A stretch of 48,450 nucleotides of DNA from Treponema sp. (GCA_031260245.1 JAIRKH010000065.1:1-48450); one strand, 5' to 3'; counted from the first letter of the stretch, positions 23,189 through 30,969 are shown. Translations and numbers: made by a program. The notes: a model not told the origin generated them from the sequence alone.

Positions 23189-23240
23189 AAAGCGCAAAAA
23201 CAGGCGCTTTTAGCGTCTGACGCCAAAAGTGTCTGACACC
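23189..23240. repeat. REP-like element upstream of the transposase
   Basis: Hairpin AAAGCGC/GCGCTTT with an 8-base loop (23189-23210), then GCGTCTGACGCC (23213-23224) and GTGTCTGACACC (23229-23240). The two palindromes repeat the order seen at 20051-20077. Placement 48 bases before a REP-associated transposase suggests it is that enzyme's substrate or binding site. Confidence 0.6.
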
Positions 23241-23287
23241 GAAGCAATTCTCCCAAGCAATTTTCATAACAAGCCCTTATTATAAGT

Positions 23288-23773
23288 ATGAGAAAACCGC
23301 GAATACTTATCGAGGACGCAACCTATCACGTTACGTCGAAAATAGACCACGACGACATGAGCCTGCTCGAGCCCCTATTCAAGCTATTATTCCTCTCATT
23401 CGTCGCGAAAGCCAAGCGGAAGTTCCATTTCCAGTTATGGGATTTCTGTATCATGGGAAACCATATCCATTTCTTGATAAAGCCGGGAAAAGACGGCAAT
23501 CTATCGGAGATAATGCAATGGATAAAGTGTAATTTCGCGAAGGCGTGGAACAAGGCGCACGGGCGGAAAGGGCATGTGTGGGGGGAACGTTTCTACTCGC
23601 GGATAATCGGTGGGATAGAGGACTTTCTGCGGACGCGGAAGTACATTGCGGAGAATCCCGTGAAGGCTGGGCTTGTGGAGCGGGCAGCGGAGTGGGCGTT
23701 TGGAAGTCTGTACCACCGACTGCATCGGCAATCAGATTTAGTAGACGAGCCCGTTCTCGGCGACGACGTATGA
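23288..23773 (+). CDS. REP-associated tyrosine transposase (Y1/HUH family)
   Basis: 161 residues. The HUH metal motif is HIH in MGNHIHFLIKPG (near residue 58), and the catalytic Tyr lies in TRKYIAENPVKAGLVERA (near 118). WGERFYSRII between them is typical of the family. These single-strand DNA nucleases (TnpA-REP/RAYT) are related to IS200 transposases but act on short extragenic palindromes rather than moving themselves. Matching palindromes lie upstream and elsewhere in the window. No Shine-Dalgarno is visible. A second gene of an IS200/605 element (TnpB) is absent. It sits between two unrelated minus-strand genes and may have separated the RND adaptor from its usual neighbours. Confidence 0.88.
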   Translation: MRKPRILIEDATYHVTSKIDHDDMSLLEPLFKLLFLSFVAKAKRKFHFQLWDFCIMGNHIHFLIKPGKDGNLSEIMQWIKCNFAKAWNKAHGRKGHVWGERFYSRIIGGIEDFLRTRKYIAENPVKAGLVERAAEWAFGSLYHRLHRQSDLVDEPVLGDDV

Positions 23774-23864
23774 GCGGCGACTCTTTTAGGAGGGACGGAT
23801 GGGTGGACAAAGCGCAACCGCAGACGATATGCGAGCATACTCTTACGCCTCCTTCCCCGTTGTT

Positions 23865-24839
23865 TCACTCCACTATTCGCACAATATCTCCGTCAGTTAA
23901 GAAATTTTGTCCCTCGAATACGACGCGATCCCCTTCTTCAAGACCGCGTATCACTTCAATTTGTTCTTCACTCTCTAAACCTATACCGATCTCTACCTGA
24001 TGCGCCGTATTCTTTTCGTCAATAATAAAAACGATGAAGGAACCATAAGTGTTTATGACGCTGTTTCGGGGAACAGTAAGAACGTCGCTCCGCGTTTCAG
24101 TTACAAGACTCGCTTGGGCGAACATACCTGGTTTTATACGCGCGTCCTTTTGGGCGAACTTCAAACGAATCCGTACAGTTCTACTTGATGGATCAAGTAC
24201 AGGACTCGTTTCGCTCACAGTTGCGGCAAAGAATTCGCCGCGTATAGCCTCAAAGGAAATGGACGCGGCGAGCCCTTCATGAATCGACGCCGAAAAACGT
24301 TCCGGTACAAAAGATTCAACTACAACATTGGATATGTCGCCCACTACGTAAACCACGGTGTTCGCAGTAACCGTGTCGCCCGTGTTCGCCTGTACTGACA
24401 GAACCGTTCCGTCAATGGTTGACAGGACCGGGCTCTGGGCGTAGACTTCGCCTGGACGCGACGGGTCAACCAGCGCCAGAACTTGCCCTCGCAAGACCCT
24501 TTCTCCGGGCTTGAGCCGCGTGGCCGCTAACTTCCCGGCGACGGACGGGTAGATAGAAACTTCCTTGTCCGCCAAAACGTCTCCGTTTATGACGATGCTA
24601 CTCTCGATAGTCCCAGGCGTAACGGACGCGACCCGCACAGGAACCGTGTTCCGAATAACGGAAGCCCCGCCCGAATTTCCGCCACGGTTCTGTCCTGAAG
24701 TCCCCGCAGGCCGCTGACTCCCGTCCGCGGCGCCCAACCCAGACGGTCTCTTTTGAATCAGCGAAAACACAATCATCACAGCGAAAGCCGCGCTCAAAGC
24801 CGTTAAAATGATGGTAACTAACCTGTTCTTTTTCCTCAT
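23865..24839 (-). CDS. RND efflux periplasmic adaptor (membrane fusion protein)
   Basis: 324 residues with one N-terminal membrane anchor (IILTALSAAFAVMIVFSLI) and a Gly-rich linker. It then has the lipoyl/hairpin halves (VSIYPSVAGKLAATRLKPGERV, and STIDGTVLSVQANTGDTV) with only a short or missing coiled coil between them. The beta-barrel (VESFVPERFSASIHEGL) and membrane-proximal domain (VLTVPRNSVI, VIRGLEEGDRVVFEGQNFL) follow. It bridges an inner-membrane pump and an outer-membrane channel. Normally an RND pump gene follows in the operon; here only 92 bases and then the convergent transposase gene follow. AAGGAAG lies before the ATG. Confidence 0.9.
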   Translation of the reverse strand: MRKKNRLVTIILTALSAAFAVMIVFSLIQKRPSGLGAADGSQRPAGTSGQNRGGNSGGASVIRNTVPVRVASVTPGTIESSIVINGDVLADKEVSIYPSVAGKLAATRLKPGERVLRGQVLALVDPSRPGEVYAQSPVLSTIDGTVLSVQANTGDTVTANTVVYVVGDISNVVVESFVPERFSASIHEGLAASISFEAIRGEFFAATVSETSPVLDPSSRTVRIRLKFAQKDARIKPGMFAQASLVTETRSDVLTVPRNSVINTYGSFIVFIIDEKNTAHQVEIGIGLESEEQIEVIRGLEEGDRVVFEGQNFLTDGDIVRIVE

Positions 24840-24945
24840 ATTCTTCCTTAGTATAAATAAAACAAGATATTATAAGCATCTGTTACGCAGATTGCGCCTT
24901 TTTCACTTTAAATCGGTAATATTGATCAAAATAACAAGACGATAT

Positions 24946-24974
24946 TTGCTATATTTTTCATTTCACGGTATAAT
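24946..24974 (+). promoter_or_regulatory. Promoter of the second GH5 gene, leaderless geometry
   Basis: TTGCTA (24946-24951), 17 bases, perfect TATAAT (24969-24974), then 7 bases (TGAAAAT) to ATG 24982. The position of the -10 excludes an earlier in-frame ATG near 24808, which would overlap the divergent adaptor gene. Confidence 0.65.
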
Positions 24975-24981
24975 TGAAAAT

Positions 24982-26829
24982 ATGAACATACAAAACAGCT
25001 TTATATTTGACGAATCAGGGAGGACTCTGATTCTGCGCGGTTGTAACGTTGGGAGCAAGACTCCGTCCGCGCCTTATCCGGCCCCGCTCACAAAGCCTGA
25101 AACCGCCTCCTTTGTAGGCCGACCCTTCCCGCTTGAAGACGCCGAGGCGCATTTTGCCAGACTCCGTTCGTGGGGTTTCACCTTTATCCGCTTTTTTATC
25201 ACATGGGAAGCCATAGAACACGCGGGACCTGGCGTCTATGACGAGGAATATCTGGCGTATCTGCGAAAGATTCTCCTCATAGCGGAAAAGAACGGCATAA
25301 GCGTTTATATGGATCCGCATCAAGACGTGTGGAGTAGGTGGACTGGCGGCGACGGCGCTCCTGCGTGGACGTTGGAAAAGATCGGCGTAGACGTAACGAA
25401 ACTCGATTCAACAGGCGCGGCGATTACTGAACAATGGCTTGCCGAAAAGAAAGAACCTCTACCTCCTATGCTTTGGCCAACGAATTATAATCGTTACGCG
25501 GCCGCGTCCATGTTCACTCTGTTCTTCGGAGGTTCCGCCTTTGCGCCGGACTTCCGTATAGACGGCGAGTCCGCGCAAGATTTTCTCCAAGAGCGTTACA
25601 TCGCAGCGTTTAAACATTGCTACCGTAGGCTAAAGAATTGCGCCGCTATAGCGGGCTTCGGCTCCATGAATGAACCGCACCCAGGTTTTATCGGGTACCA
25701 AGACTTGAGCAGGCTTGAGAATTGTATGGTGAAACTCGGACCCATGCCGTCTCCCTTTACGGCGATGACCGCGGCTTCCGGCTATCGCGTCGAGGTTCCC
25801 ATCTATAAGACCGACTTCTTGGGCGAGCGAGTCGTCGGCGTACAGGTTTATGATTCTGCTTTATTCAAAGAAGGCTTTTCCTGTCCATGGAAACAAGCGG
25901 GCTTTTGGTCTGACGAAGGAGGAACGCCAAGACTGTCTGGAAAAAACTTCGCCGCGATAAACGGAAAGCCCGTCTCCTTTGCCAATGATTTTTTGAAACC
26001 CTTCATAAGCAAATTTGCAGAGCGTATCAGGGAACAAAGTAATAAGGCGTTTCTATTTATTGAAGGTATTCCTATGGGCGAACAGCCTTCGTGGACAAAG
26101 GAAGACGCGCCTGTAAACGCGGTCAACGCGTTCCACTGGTACGACGGGGCGACTCTCTTTAGCAAGTCTTTCTATCCATGGTTCACGGTAAACATCGAAA
26201 CGCGCAAGCCTATATTCGGGAAGAAAAGAGCGTCCACTTATTTTACCGAGCGTCTTCGTCAATCTGTTGATTGGACTCGCAGGAAAATGGGCGATATACC
26301 CTGTCTTTTGGGCGAATTCGGATTGCCTTTCGACATGAACAGGCGGAAAGCTTTCAAAACGGGCGATTACCGCGTTCACGAAACCGCGCTCTCCATGTAT
26401 TATGACGCGATTGACGCTAATTTGCTCAATTCTACGATATGGAACTACACGGCGGACAACGTAAACGCCGAAGGCGACCGATGGAATGGCGAGGATTTGT
26501 CTATCTTTTCGGAAAACAAGCCTCGCGCTATGCACGGGTGGCTTCGTCCATACCCTATGGCGACTTCTGGTACGCCCTTGCATTTATCGTGGAATAGGAA
26601 AACAGGCTTTTTTTCGTATACTTTCAAGACTGATTCGTCTATAGAACAACCTACCGAAATTTTTGTACCTGCGGATTACTTGAGAGATATGCCGTTAGTG
26701 ATGACGAATGCGCCGCTTGAGTCGAAGATAGACGCTGACGCCCAACGGGTTTACCTCTATAACAACGGTTTCGCAGGCGAAGTAGAAGTTCATTTGCAGT
26801 TGACGCCGTTAGCGAGACTTTTAAATTAA
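24982..26829 (+). CDS. Cytoplasmic GH5 glycoside hydrolase, endoglycoceramidase-like
   Basis: 615 residues, no signal peptide. A GH5 barrel of the endoglycoceramidase/glucosylceramidase-like subgroup: ILRGCNVGSKTPSAPYP, FTFIRFFITWEAIEHAGPG, VYMDPHQDVWSRWTGGDGAP, acid/base Glu about 231 in GSMNEPHPGFIGY, and nucleophile Glu about 445 in LLGEFGLPFD. A beta-sandwich-like C-terminal domain (FFSYTFKTDSS) is typical of the subgroup. It hydrolyses beta-glycosides. Whether the substrate is a glycolipid or an imported oligosaccharide is undecided; intracellular location favours short imported glycosides. It is a single gene, divergent from the RND adaptor. Confidence 0.85.
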   Translation: MNIQNSFIFDESGRTLILRGCNVGSKTPSAPYPAPLTKPETASFVGRPFPLEDAEAHFARLRSWGFTFIRFFITWEAIEHAGPGVYDEEYLAYLRKILLIAEKNGISVYMDPHQDVWSRWTGGDGAPAWTLEKIGVDVTKLDSTGAAITEQWLAEKKEPLPPMLWPTNYNRYAAASMFTLFFGGSAFAPDFRIDGESAQDFLQERYIAAFKHCYRRLKNCAAIAGFGSMNEPHPGFIGYQDLSRLENCMVKLGPMPSPFTAMTAASGYRVEVPIYKTDFLGERVVGVQVYDSALFKEGFSCPWKQAGFWSDEGGTPRLSGKNFAAINGKPVSFANDFLKPFISKFAERIREQSNKAFLFIEGIPMGEQPSWTKEDAPVNAVNAFHWYDGATLFSKSFYPWFTVNIETRKPIFGKKRASTYFTERLRQSVDWTRRKMGDIPCLLGEFGLPFDMNRRKAFKTGDYRVHETALSMYYDAIDANLLNSTIWNYTADNVNAEGDRWNGEDLSIFSENKPRAMHGWLRPYPMATSGTPLHLSWNRKTGFFSYTFKTDSSIEQPTEIFVPADYLRDMPLVMTNAPLESKIDADAQRVYLYNNGFAGEVEVHLQLTPLARLLN

Positions 26830-26862
26830 CCAGACCGCAATATTTACACGTCGAATCTTCCG

Positions 26863-26955
26863 TTAAGCGACCTCGTTAATTCCGTGCAGTTTGAGTCGCA
26901 GTCGAATAATATCGCCTATAATTTTAAACTTTTCTACGATTTCAATAACAAATTT
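26863..26955 (-). pseudogene. Possible C-terminal gene fragment
   Basis: A 30-codon open stretch without a start codon encodes FVIEIVEKFKIIGDIIRLRL and a short tail ending HGINEVA before TAA. The amphipathic wording looks protein-like and could be the tail of a decayed gene. It is too short to assign, and chance cannot be excluded. The rest of 26830-27130 is AT-rich and holds only the hairpin at 27025. Confidence 0.2.
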
Positions 26956-27024
26956 TCAAAAAATTTCATTATCAAGCTCCGTTAAGATACCGATAAAGCA
27001 GAGCAATCTATAATGGACGACGGC

Positions 27025-27056
27025 GCGGAAAGTACAGCGTCAACCATACTTTCCGC
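27025..27056. other. Perfect 10-bp inverted repeat
   Basis: GCGGAAAGTA and its exact complement TACTTTCCGC flank a 12-base loop; a further TACTTTCC copy follows at about 27072. No T-run follows. It could be a terminator-like stem for the upstream GH5 gene, far from its stop, or a binding site ahead of the ABC-importer promoter. Confidence 0.4.
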
Positions 27057-27133
27057 CTGTTTCCCGCCGTACTTTCCCTAGTCCAAACTATATCTTATTC
27101 GCTAAAATTTATGAAAATTTTAACGCAATCTAC

Positions 27134-27162
27134 TTGACAATTTTTGGCGATTATCATATAAT
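27134..27162 (+). promoter_or_regulatory. Consensus sigma-70 promoter of the ABC importer cluster
   Basis: TTGACA (27134-27139), 17 bases, TATAAT (27157-27162): both hexamers perfect. Start of transcription near 27169 falls inside a 23-bp palindrome, so a strong promoter is probably under repressor control. Confidence 0.8.
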
Positions 27163-27198
27163 TCCCAGTATAATACTAGGAATTTGGCGGCGCCAAAT
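27161..27198. promoter_or_regulatory. Two tandem dyads at and after the transcription start
   Basis: The first dyad (27161-27183) has arms ATTCCCAGTAT and ATACTAGGAAT around a central A, with one mismatch. It overlaps the -10 end and the start site, a classic repressor position. The second (27182-27198) is ATTTGGC-GGC-GCCAAAT, perfect, and in RNA it would form a 7-bp hairpin in the leader. AAAGGAGG and ATG 27227 follow. Binding protein unknown. Confidence 0.55.
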
Positions 27199-27226
27199 CA
27201 AGAGCTTTAAATTAAAGGAGGTCTTT

Positions 27227-28267
27227 ATGAAAAAGACGCTATGTTTGTTTATGGTACTGTCGGTTCTGTCCGCGACTCTGTGGGCGGAAGGGAAGAAAGA
27301 CGCGGTTCCGTCTCAAGGCGGGACCGCGGTGAACGTCGAGGGGCCGGCTCCATCGGGGAAAAAGGTTGTCGTAGCGGACGCTAACTCAACCCATCATCTG
27401 AACCTCTACGTTGCATACGAGAAGGGGCTGTTCAAGAAACGAGGGCTTGAAGTGGAGATTCAGCAGACCAGCTCCGGCGTGGCCGCCGTGGCGGGCGGCG
27501 AAGCGGACGTCGTTTTCAACTGCCCCACCGGGGTCATTACTCCAATCGCTAAAGGGCAGAACATCGTTATCATCGGTCAAGTGAAGATACCTTGTACTTC
27601 AGTATTGGTAGTCCCAGTCGCCTCTCCCTATAAAACGCCTTCCGACCTCAAGGGTCAACAGATAGCCGGACTCTCCACTACTTGCTGCGCGGTTATCGTC
27701 ATTCGAGATACCTTGCGGAGTCAGTACAATACAGAGTTTGAGTTAGTAACTCTGGCGCCCGGCGCGGCGATAGCGGCGTTGGACGCAGGGCAGATAAAAG
27801 GCGCTATTCTTGAAGAGCCTTTCGTCGCTCTGGCTCTACTCAAAAAAGACGCCAATGGGAATCCTGTATACAAAACCATTTTCAACGGCGAATCAGACGC
27901 GGACCAGGACGGCAATATCGACCCCAACCTCGCGGGCGTGGATCCGCCTTGCCGCACGATTAATGCGAATAAAAGCTTTATCGCAACACGGCTCGACGAC
28001 GCAAAGCTTTTCATCGACGCTATCGCCGAGGCGGACAAGATTATCCTCGCCAACCCTACGGCCGCGGATATTGTGGATATAGCCCAGAAGTACGTGAGCG
28101 TCGACCGTCAGGCTATCATCAATAGCAATCCTAAGCTAGGTTTCACTACACAGCTTTCAACTGAAAGACTCAAAGGTTACGCGGACGCCTTGGTTCGTCA
28201 GGGGACTATCGACAGAAACCCCGGAGACGCCCTATTCGCGCCTGAATTCAAAGGTATAACATGGTAG
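27227..28267 (+). CDS. ABC transporter substrate-binding protein, NMT1/SsuA/THI5-like
   Basis: 346 residues with signal peptide 1-20 (LCLFMVLSVLSATLWA). The family's opening is THHLNLYVAYEKGLFKKRGL, followed by SSGVAAVAGGEADVVFNCP, PYKTPSDLKGQQIAG and APGAAIAALDAGQIKGAILEEP. Members bind sulfonates, nitrate, thiamine precursors, riboflavin and similar compounds in the periplasm and hand them to an SsuC/TauC-type permease. Unusually, five cysteines lie in the mature part (NCP, PCT, TCC, PPCR), possibly a metal or disulphide site. The start has a strong GGAGG; an earlier in-frame start at 27134 lies inside the promoter. Permease and ATPase are encoded downstream at 29602 and 30970. Confidence 0.88.
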   Translation: MKKTLCLFMVLSVLSATLWAEGKKDAVPSQGGTAVNVEGPAPSGKKVVVADANSTHHLNLYVAYEKGLFKKRGLEVEIQQTSSGVAAVAGGEADVVFNCPTGVITPIAKGQNIVIIGQVKIPCTSVLVVPVASPYKTPSDLKGQQIAGLSTTCCAVIVIRDTLRSQYNTEFELVTLAPGAAIAALDAGQIKGAILEEPFVALALLKKDANGNPVYKTIFNGESDADQDGNIDPNLAGVDPPCRTINANKSFIATRLDDAKLFIDAIAEADKIILANPTAADIVDIAQKYVSVDRQAIINSNPKLGFTTQLSTERLKGYADALVRQGTIDRNPGDALFAPEFKGITW

Positions 28268-28272
28268 TCGGT

Positions 28273-28311
28273 CCGTCCAGAAAATTACCAATTTTCTGGA
28301 CGGTTAATTTT
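28273..28311 (+). terminator. Intra-operon terminator / attenuator hairpin
   Basis: A perfect 14-bp stem (CCGTCCAGAAAATT against its complement) with loop ACC, followed by TTAATTTT. It lies in the gap between the binding-protein gene and the lipoprotein gene. Partial read-through would give the usual excess of binding protein over the membrane components and would also stabilise the upstream message. Confidence 0.8.
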
Positions 28312-28321
28312 AGAGGAGATT

Positions 28322-29599
28322 ATGATGCAAATTAAAGAGATATTAAAAATACTTATACTGGGGGGGGGGGCGCTAATGGTTTCCTTGACCGCGCTTTCCT
28401 GTGATTCTGGCGACGACGAATCGAATACGCCGAAATACGGAACCGTCTATATTTCAAATACCGGTTCCGCTACCGTTTCGGTGATTGATTTGAACGCGCG
28501 GAAAGTTACCAAGACGATCGACCTTTCATCAGAGGTAGAAGGCGCTCCAGCTCAAAGCCATTTCATCTCCGTTACCAAAGATGGTAGATACCTCTGGGTA
28601 GGCGAGCGGCAGGGCTCCGCTGACGGAAAGGTACTAGTGGTGGATACCGCCTCAGACGAGGTGGTTAAAACCTTCAATGTCGGCGCCGCCATCGGACAAC
28701 ACCTTTCCCGCAACGGCAAATGGCTGTTCTCGGTTTCCAATAACAAGGGTATTGTAGAAGAATACAATAATGAAAACTTCAACGGCGTTATCAACGTGTT
28801 TGACGTGGAAAACCAGACATGGCTTGGAAAGATAAACCACGGTTCAGCCCCTCACGTCCTTGATACATCGCCGGATTCCAACACGCTTTGGACTACAACC
28901 GCTGGCGGCGGACAACTTGTGTCTTATGATATTTCGGGACTTCCCGACGCAATCCCCAACACCCCAACCAAAACAATCAACGTTTTTCAACAACTAAAGG
29001 ACCGTGAAGATATTGGAAATTCCGTTACCGGAGTTACCCTCCACGCCCTGGCGGTACATCCTAACGGCAGGCACGTCATTGTGGGGAGTTTTGACTCTGG
29101 ACTGACCACAGGCGGTGGAGACGTGGTGGTAGATATTCAAGAAGAGGAAATAGTCGCCAGGGTTGCCGGAAGACCCCATAACTACGATATTTCCCCTGAC
29201 AAGAGATACCTGCTTTCAGGAGAATCGAGTCAACCGGACTGCGAAGAAGAGGCGTATCTCAACGAACATCAGCATACCGGTTTGACAGGACCCATCGTAC
29301 GGCTAGTTGACATAGACGCTTTGACCAGCGCGACCGCAATAAACGACCGGTCAGAAGAAGTTGATTGGAGCGCCGTCAGGGTCAGTAAGACCATCGACGC
29401 AGGCGCCCTGGGAACGGGCGGCGTCAACCACCAAGCGTACGACCCTACAGGAGACTACATCATAGTAGCCGCTTCAGGCGCAACCAGCGGCGCCAACGGC
29501 AGGGTACTCATTATCAAGTCTGCGGATCTTTCCCTTGTAGTAAATCTTGAGGTGGGTAAAGTCCCGCATGGCGTAGTTTCTCCCGGATATGGACGCTAA
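28322..29599 (+). CDS. Seven-bladed YVTN-type beta-propeller lipoprotein with one His per blade
   Basis: 425 residues. Signal peptide with lipobox LTALSC (Cys about 27) followed by an Asp/Glu-rich tether. Seven blades of the YVTN/YncE/cytochrome-d1-like kind follow, with SVIDLNARKVTKTID and DISPDKRYLLSGES wording. Each blade has a histidine at the equivalent place: H80 (SHF), H127 (QHL), H178 (PHV), H241 or H246, H286 (PHN), H370 (NHQ), H416 (PHG). An insert in blade 5-6 has CEEEAYLNEHQHT. The His ring suggests metal or cofactor binding in the central channel (inference). It lies between binding-protein and permease genes and is the only lipoprotein there. The first codons contain an 11-G tract. 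AGAGGAG precedes ATG. Confidence 0.82.
   Translation: MMQIKEILKILILGGGALMVSLTALSCDSGDDESNTPKYGTVYISNTGSATVSVIDLNARKVTKTIDLSSEVEGAPAQSHFISVTKDGRYLWVGERQGSADGKVLVVDTASDEVVKTFNVGAAIGQHLSRNGKWLFSVSNNKGIVEEYNNENFNGVINVFDVENQTWLGKINHGSAPHVLDTSPDSNTLWTTTAGGGQLVSYDISGLPDAIPNTPTKTINVFQQLKDREDIGNSVTGVTLHALAVHPNGRHVIVGSFDSGLTTGGGDVVVDIQEEEIVARVAGRPHNYDISPDKRYLLSGESSQPDCEEEAYLNEHQHTGLTGPIVRLVDIDALTSATAINDRSEEVDWSAVRVSKTIDAGALGTGGVNHQAYDPTGDYIIVAASGATSGANGRVLIIKSADLSLVVNLEVGKVPHGVVSPGYGR
28360..28370 (+). repeat. Poly-G tract of 11 bases in the lipoprotein signal peptide
   Basis: The run covers the last base of a Leu codon, three Gly codons and the first base of an Ala codon. With 11 G the frame is open. 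With 10 G the next codons read CGC TAA. With 12 G a TGA follows nine codons past the tract's last Gly codon. This is the structure of a slipped-strand ON/OFF switch, known for G-tracts of T. pallidum. Confidence 0.85.
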
Positions 29600-29601
29600 T
29601 T

Positions 29602-30426
29602 GTGGAATCCTACGAAACCAGAGGTTTCCGCCGTTTTCTCAATGAACTCGGCGGATTCTTAAAAAATTCGCTGACTAATTTTTTCTCATTAGGCTTTCTC
29701 GTCGTCTTTGGAATCTTACTGTTAGCGTGGGAATTCCTTCCCAAATGGAAGATTATTCCTGAAAGCCTCTTGCCGCCCTTAAGCGTCGTAGTGGAGCGGT
29801 TTTGGTTCATGCTCTGGCATAAAAAGCTCCTCCTCCACATCGCTTACAGCATGGGGCGTTTCTTCGCCGCCTTCGCCATAGCGGTCGTTACGGCTGTGCC
29901 TATCGGACTCCTTATGGGGTGGAACCTCAAGTTTCGCGCATGGTTCTTACCGCTTTGGCAGCTTCTCTCACCCATACCGCCGCCCGCTTGGGTCCCAATG
30001 ACGATAATCCTGTTCGGCATTGGCTCGAGAATGCACATATTCCTCATGTTCATCGGTATCTTCTATCCGGTTCTATTCAACACCTACCAGGGCATCAAGG
30101 ACACGGATCCACGCTACCTCGCCTCAGCGCGGGTCTTCGGCGCCAGTGAATTTACCTTGCTCCGTAAAGTCTACTTCTGGCACGCCTTTGGTTCCATTAT
30201 TATGAGTCTCAAGACGGGCGTGGCAATGGGCCTTGTGATGCTCCTCATCGGCGAATCCTACGGTGGACGTATGGGCATAGGCTATCTTCTGGGACAAGCC
30301 AAAGATTATTTCATTATCCCTGAAATGATGGTCTGTATGGCGATACTCGGATGGATAGGCTGGTTCCTCATTGAGGTCTTGAAGTATGTGGAAATAAAGA
30401 CGGCCGTCTGGAAGGCGGGGCGGTGA
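29602..30426 (+). CDS. ABC transporter permease, SsuC/TauC type
   Basis: 274 residues with about six membrane helices, starting FFSLGFLVVFGILLLAWEF. The cytoplasmic EAA loop is FNTYQGIKDTDPRYLASARV followed by FGASEFTLLRKVYFWHAF. This is the BPD-type domain of sulfonate/taurine/nitrate importers. It forms the inner-membrane channel for the substrate delivered by the protein at 27227 and would pair with the ATPase at 30970. The start is GTG, one base after the stop codon TAA of the lipoprotein gene and two bases apart in frame, so its translation is likely coupled and would fall when the poly-G switch is OFF. Confidence 0.92.
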   Translation: MESYETRGFRRFLNELGGFLKNSLTNFFSLGFLVVFGILLLAWEFLPKWKIIPESLLPPLSVVVERFWFMLWHKKLLLHIAYSMGRFFAAFAIAVVTAVPIGLLMGWNLKFRAWFLPLWQLLSPIPPPAWVPMTIILFGIGSRMHIFLMFIGIFYPVLFNTYQGIKDTDPRYLASARVFGASEFTLLRKVYFWHAFGSIIMSLKTGVAMGLVMLLIGESYGGRMGIGYLLGQAKDYFIIPEMMVCMAILGWIGWFLIEVLKYVEIKTAVWKAGR

Positions 30427-30453
30427 AAACAATGGGCGTCTTCAGCGGGACGG

Positions 30454-30508
30454 TTGACTTTTTTTTCCTTATAGGTTATTTTAAAGTCTAATACGGCGTC
30501 CGCCGTAT
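30454..30508 (+). promoter_or_regulatory. Internal promoter plus 5' hairpin before the PNPOx-like gene
   Basis: TTGACT (30454-30459), 17 bases, TATTTT (30477-30482). The predicted start near 30489 is followed at once by hairpin ATACGGC-GTCC-GCCGTAT (30491-30508), which would sit at the very 5' end of the RNA or act as an operator at +1. It allows the last two genes of the cluster to be made independently of the upstream part. Confidence 0.45.
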
Positions 30509-30539
30509 CATACCAAAGTAAATAGAGGAGAAATAAACT

Positions 30540-30932
30540 ATGAAAGAGGTTTATGATTTTTTGAAAAAGAGCGAGACTTATTATCTCGCTACTATCGACG
30601 GCGATAAACCGCGGGTTCGTCCTTTCGGTACCGTGAACATTTTTGAAAACAAACTCTACATACAGACAGGTAAGGTAAAAGACGTATCAAAGCAGATAAA
30701 AGCCAACCCGAATATTGAAATTTGCGCGATGAGGGACGGTAAATGGATACGTGTTTCAGCAGTCGCGGTGGAAGACGGCAGAATTGAAGCGAAGCAAGGT
30801 ATGTTGGATGCGTATCCGTCTTTGCAGACTATGTATAAAGCCGACGACGGCAATACGCAGGTTTTCTATCTCAAGGACGCCACGGCGACCATTTCGTCTT
30901 TTACCGACGCGCCTAAAGTGATAAAATTTTAA
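30540..30932 (+). CDS. Pyridoxamine-5'-phosphate-oxidase-like FMN-binding protein
   Basis: 130 residues forming the split beta-barrel of the PNPOx-like superfamily: LKKSETYYLATIDGDKPRVR, PFGTVNIFENKLYIQTGKVK, VSKQIKANPNIEICAMRDGK, and a short C-terminal tail ending APKVIKF. Such small members bind FMN, sometimes haem or F420, and act as reductases of unknown substrates. True PNPO is larger. It sits between the permease and ATPase genes of the ABC importer, so it may act on the imported compound or a flavin. It has its own Shine-Dalgarno (GAGGAG) and promoter. Confidence 0.85.
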   Translation: MKEVYDFLKKSETYYLATIDGDKPRVRPFGTVNIFENKLYIQTGKVKDVSKQIKANPNIEICAMRDGKWIRVSAVAVEDGRIEAKQGMLDAYPSLQTMYKADDGNTQVFYLKDATATISSFTDAPKVIKF

Positions 30933-30969
30933 TTGGTCTTATGAGAAACGCGCGGATGGAAGATAACTT

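Noticed and set aside
23545-24000. Long open frame overlapping the transposase and the adaptor gene
   Set aside because: It runs across two well-supported genes in other frames and has the biased composition of a shadow frame.
24808-24981. Earlier in-frame ATG for the second GH5 gene
   Set aside because: The extension is a run of hydrophobic and basic residues unlike the family, it overlaps the divergent adaptor gene, and it lies upstream of a TATAAT box ending 7 bases before ATG 24982.
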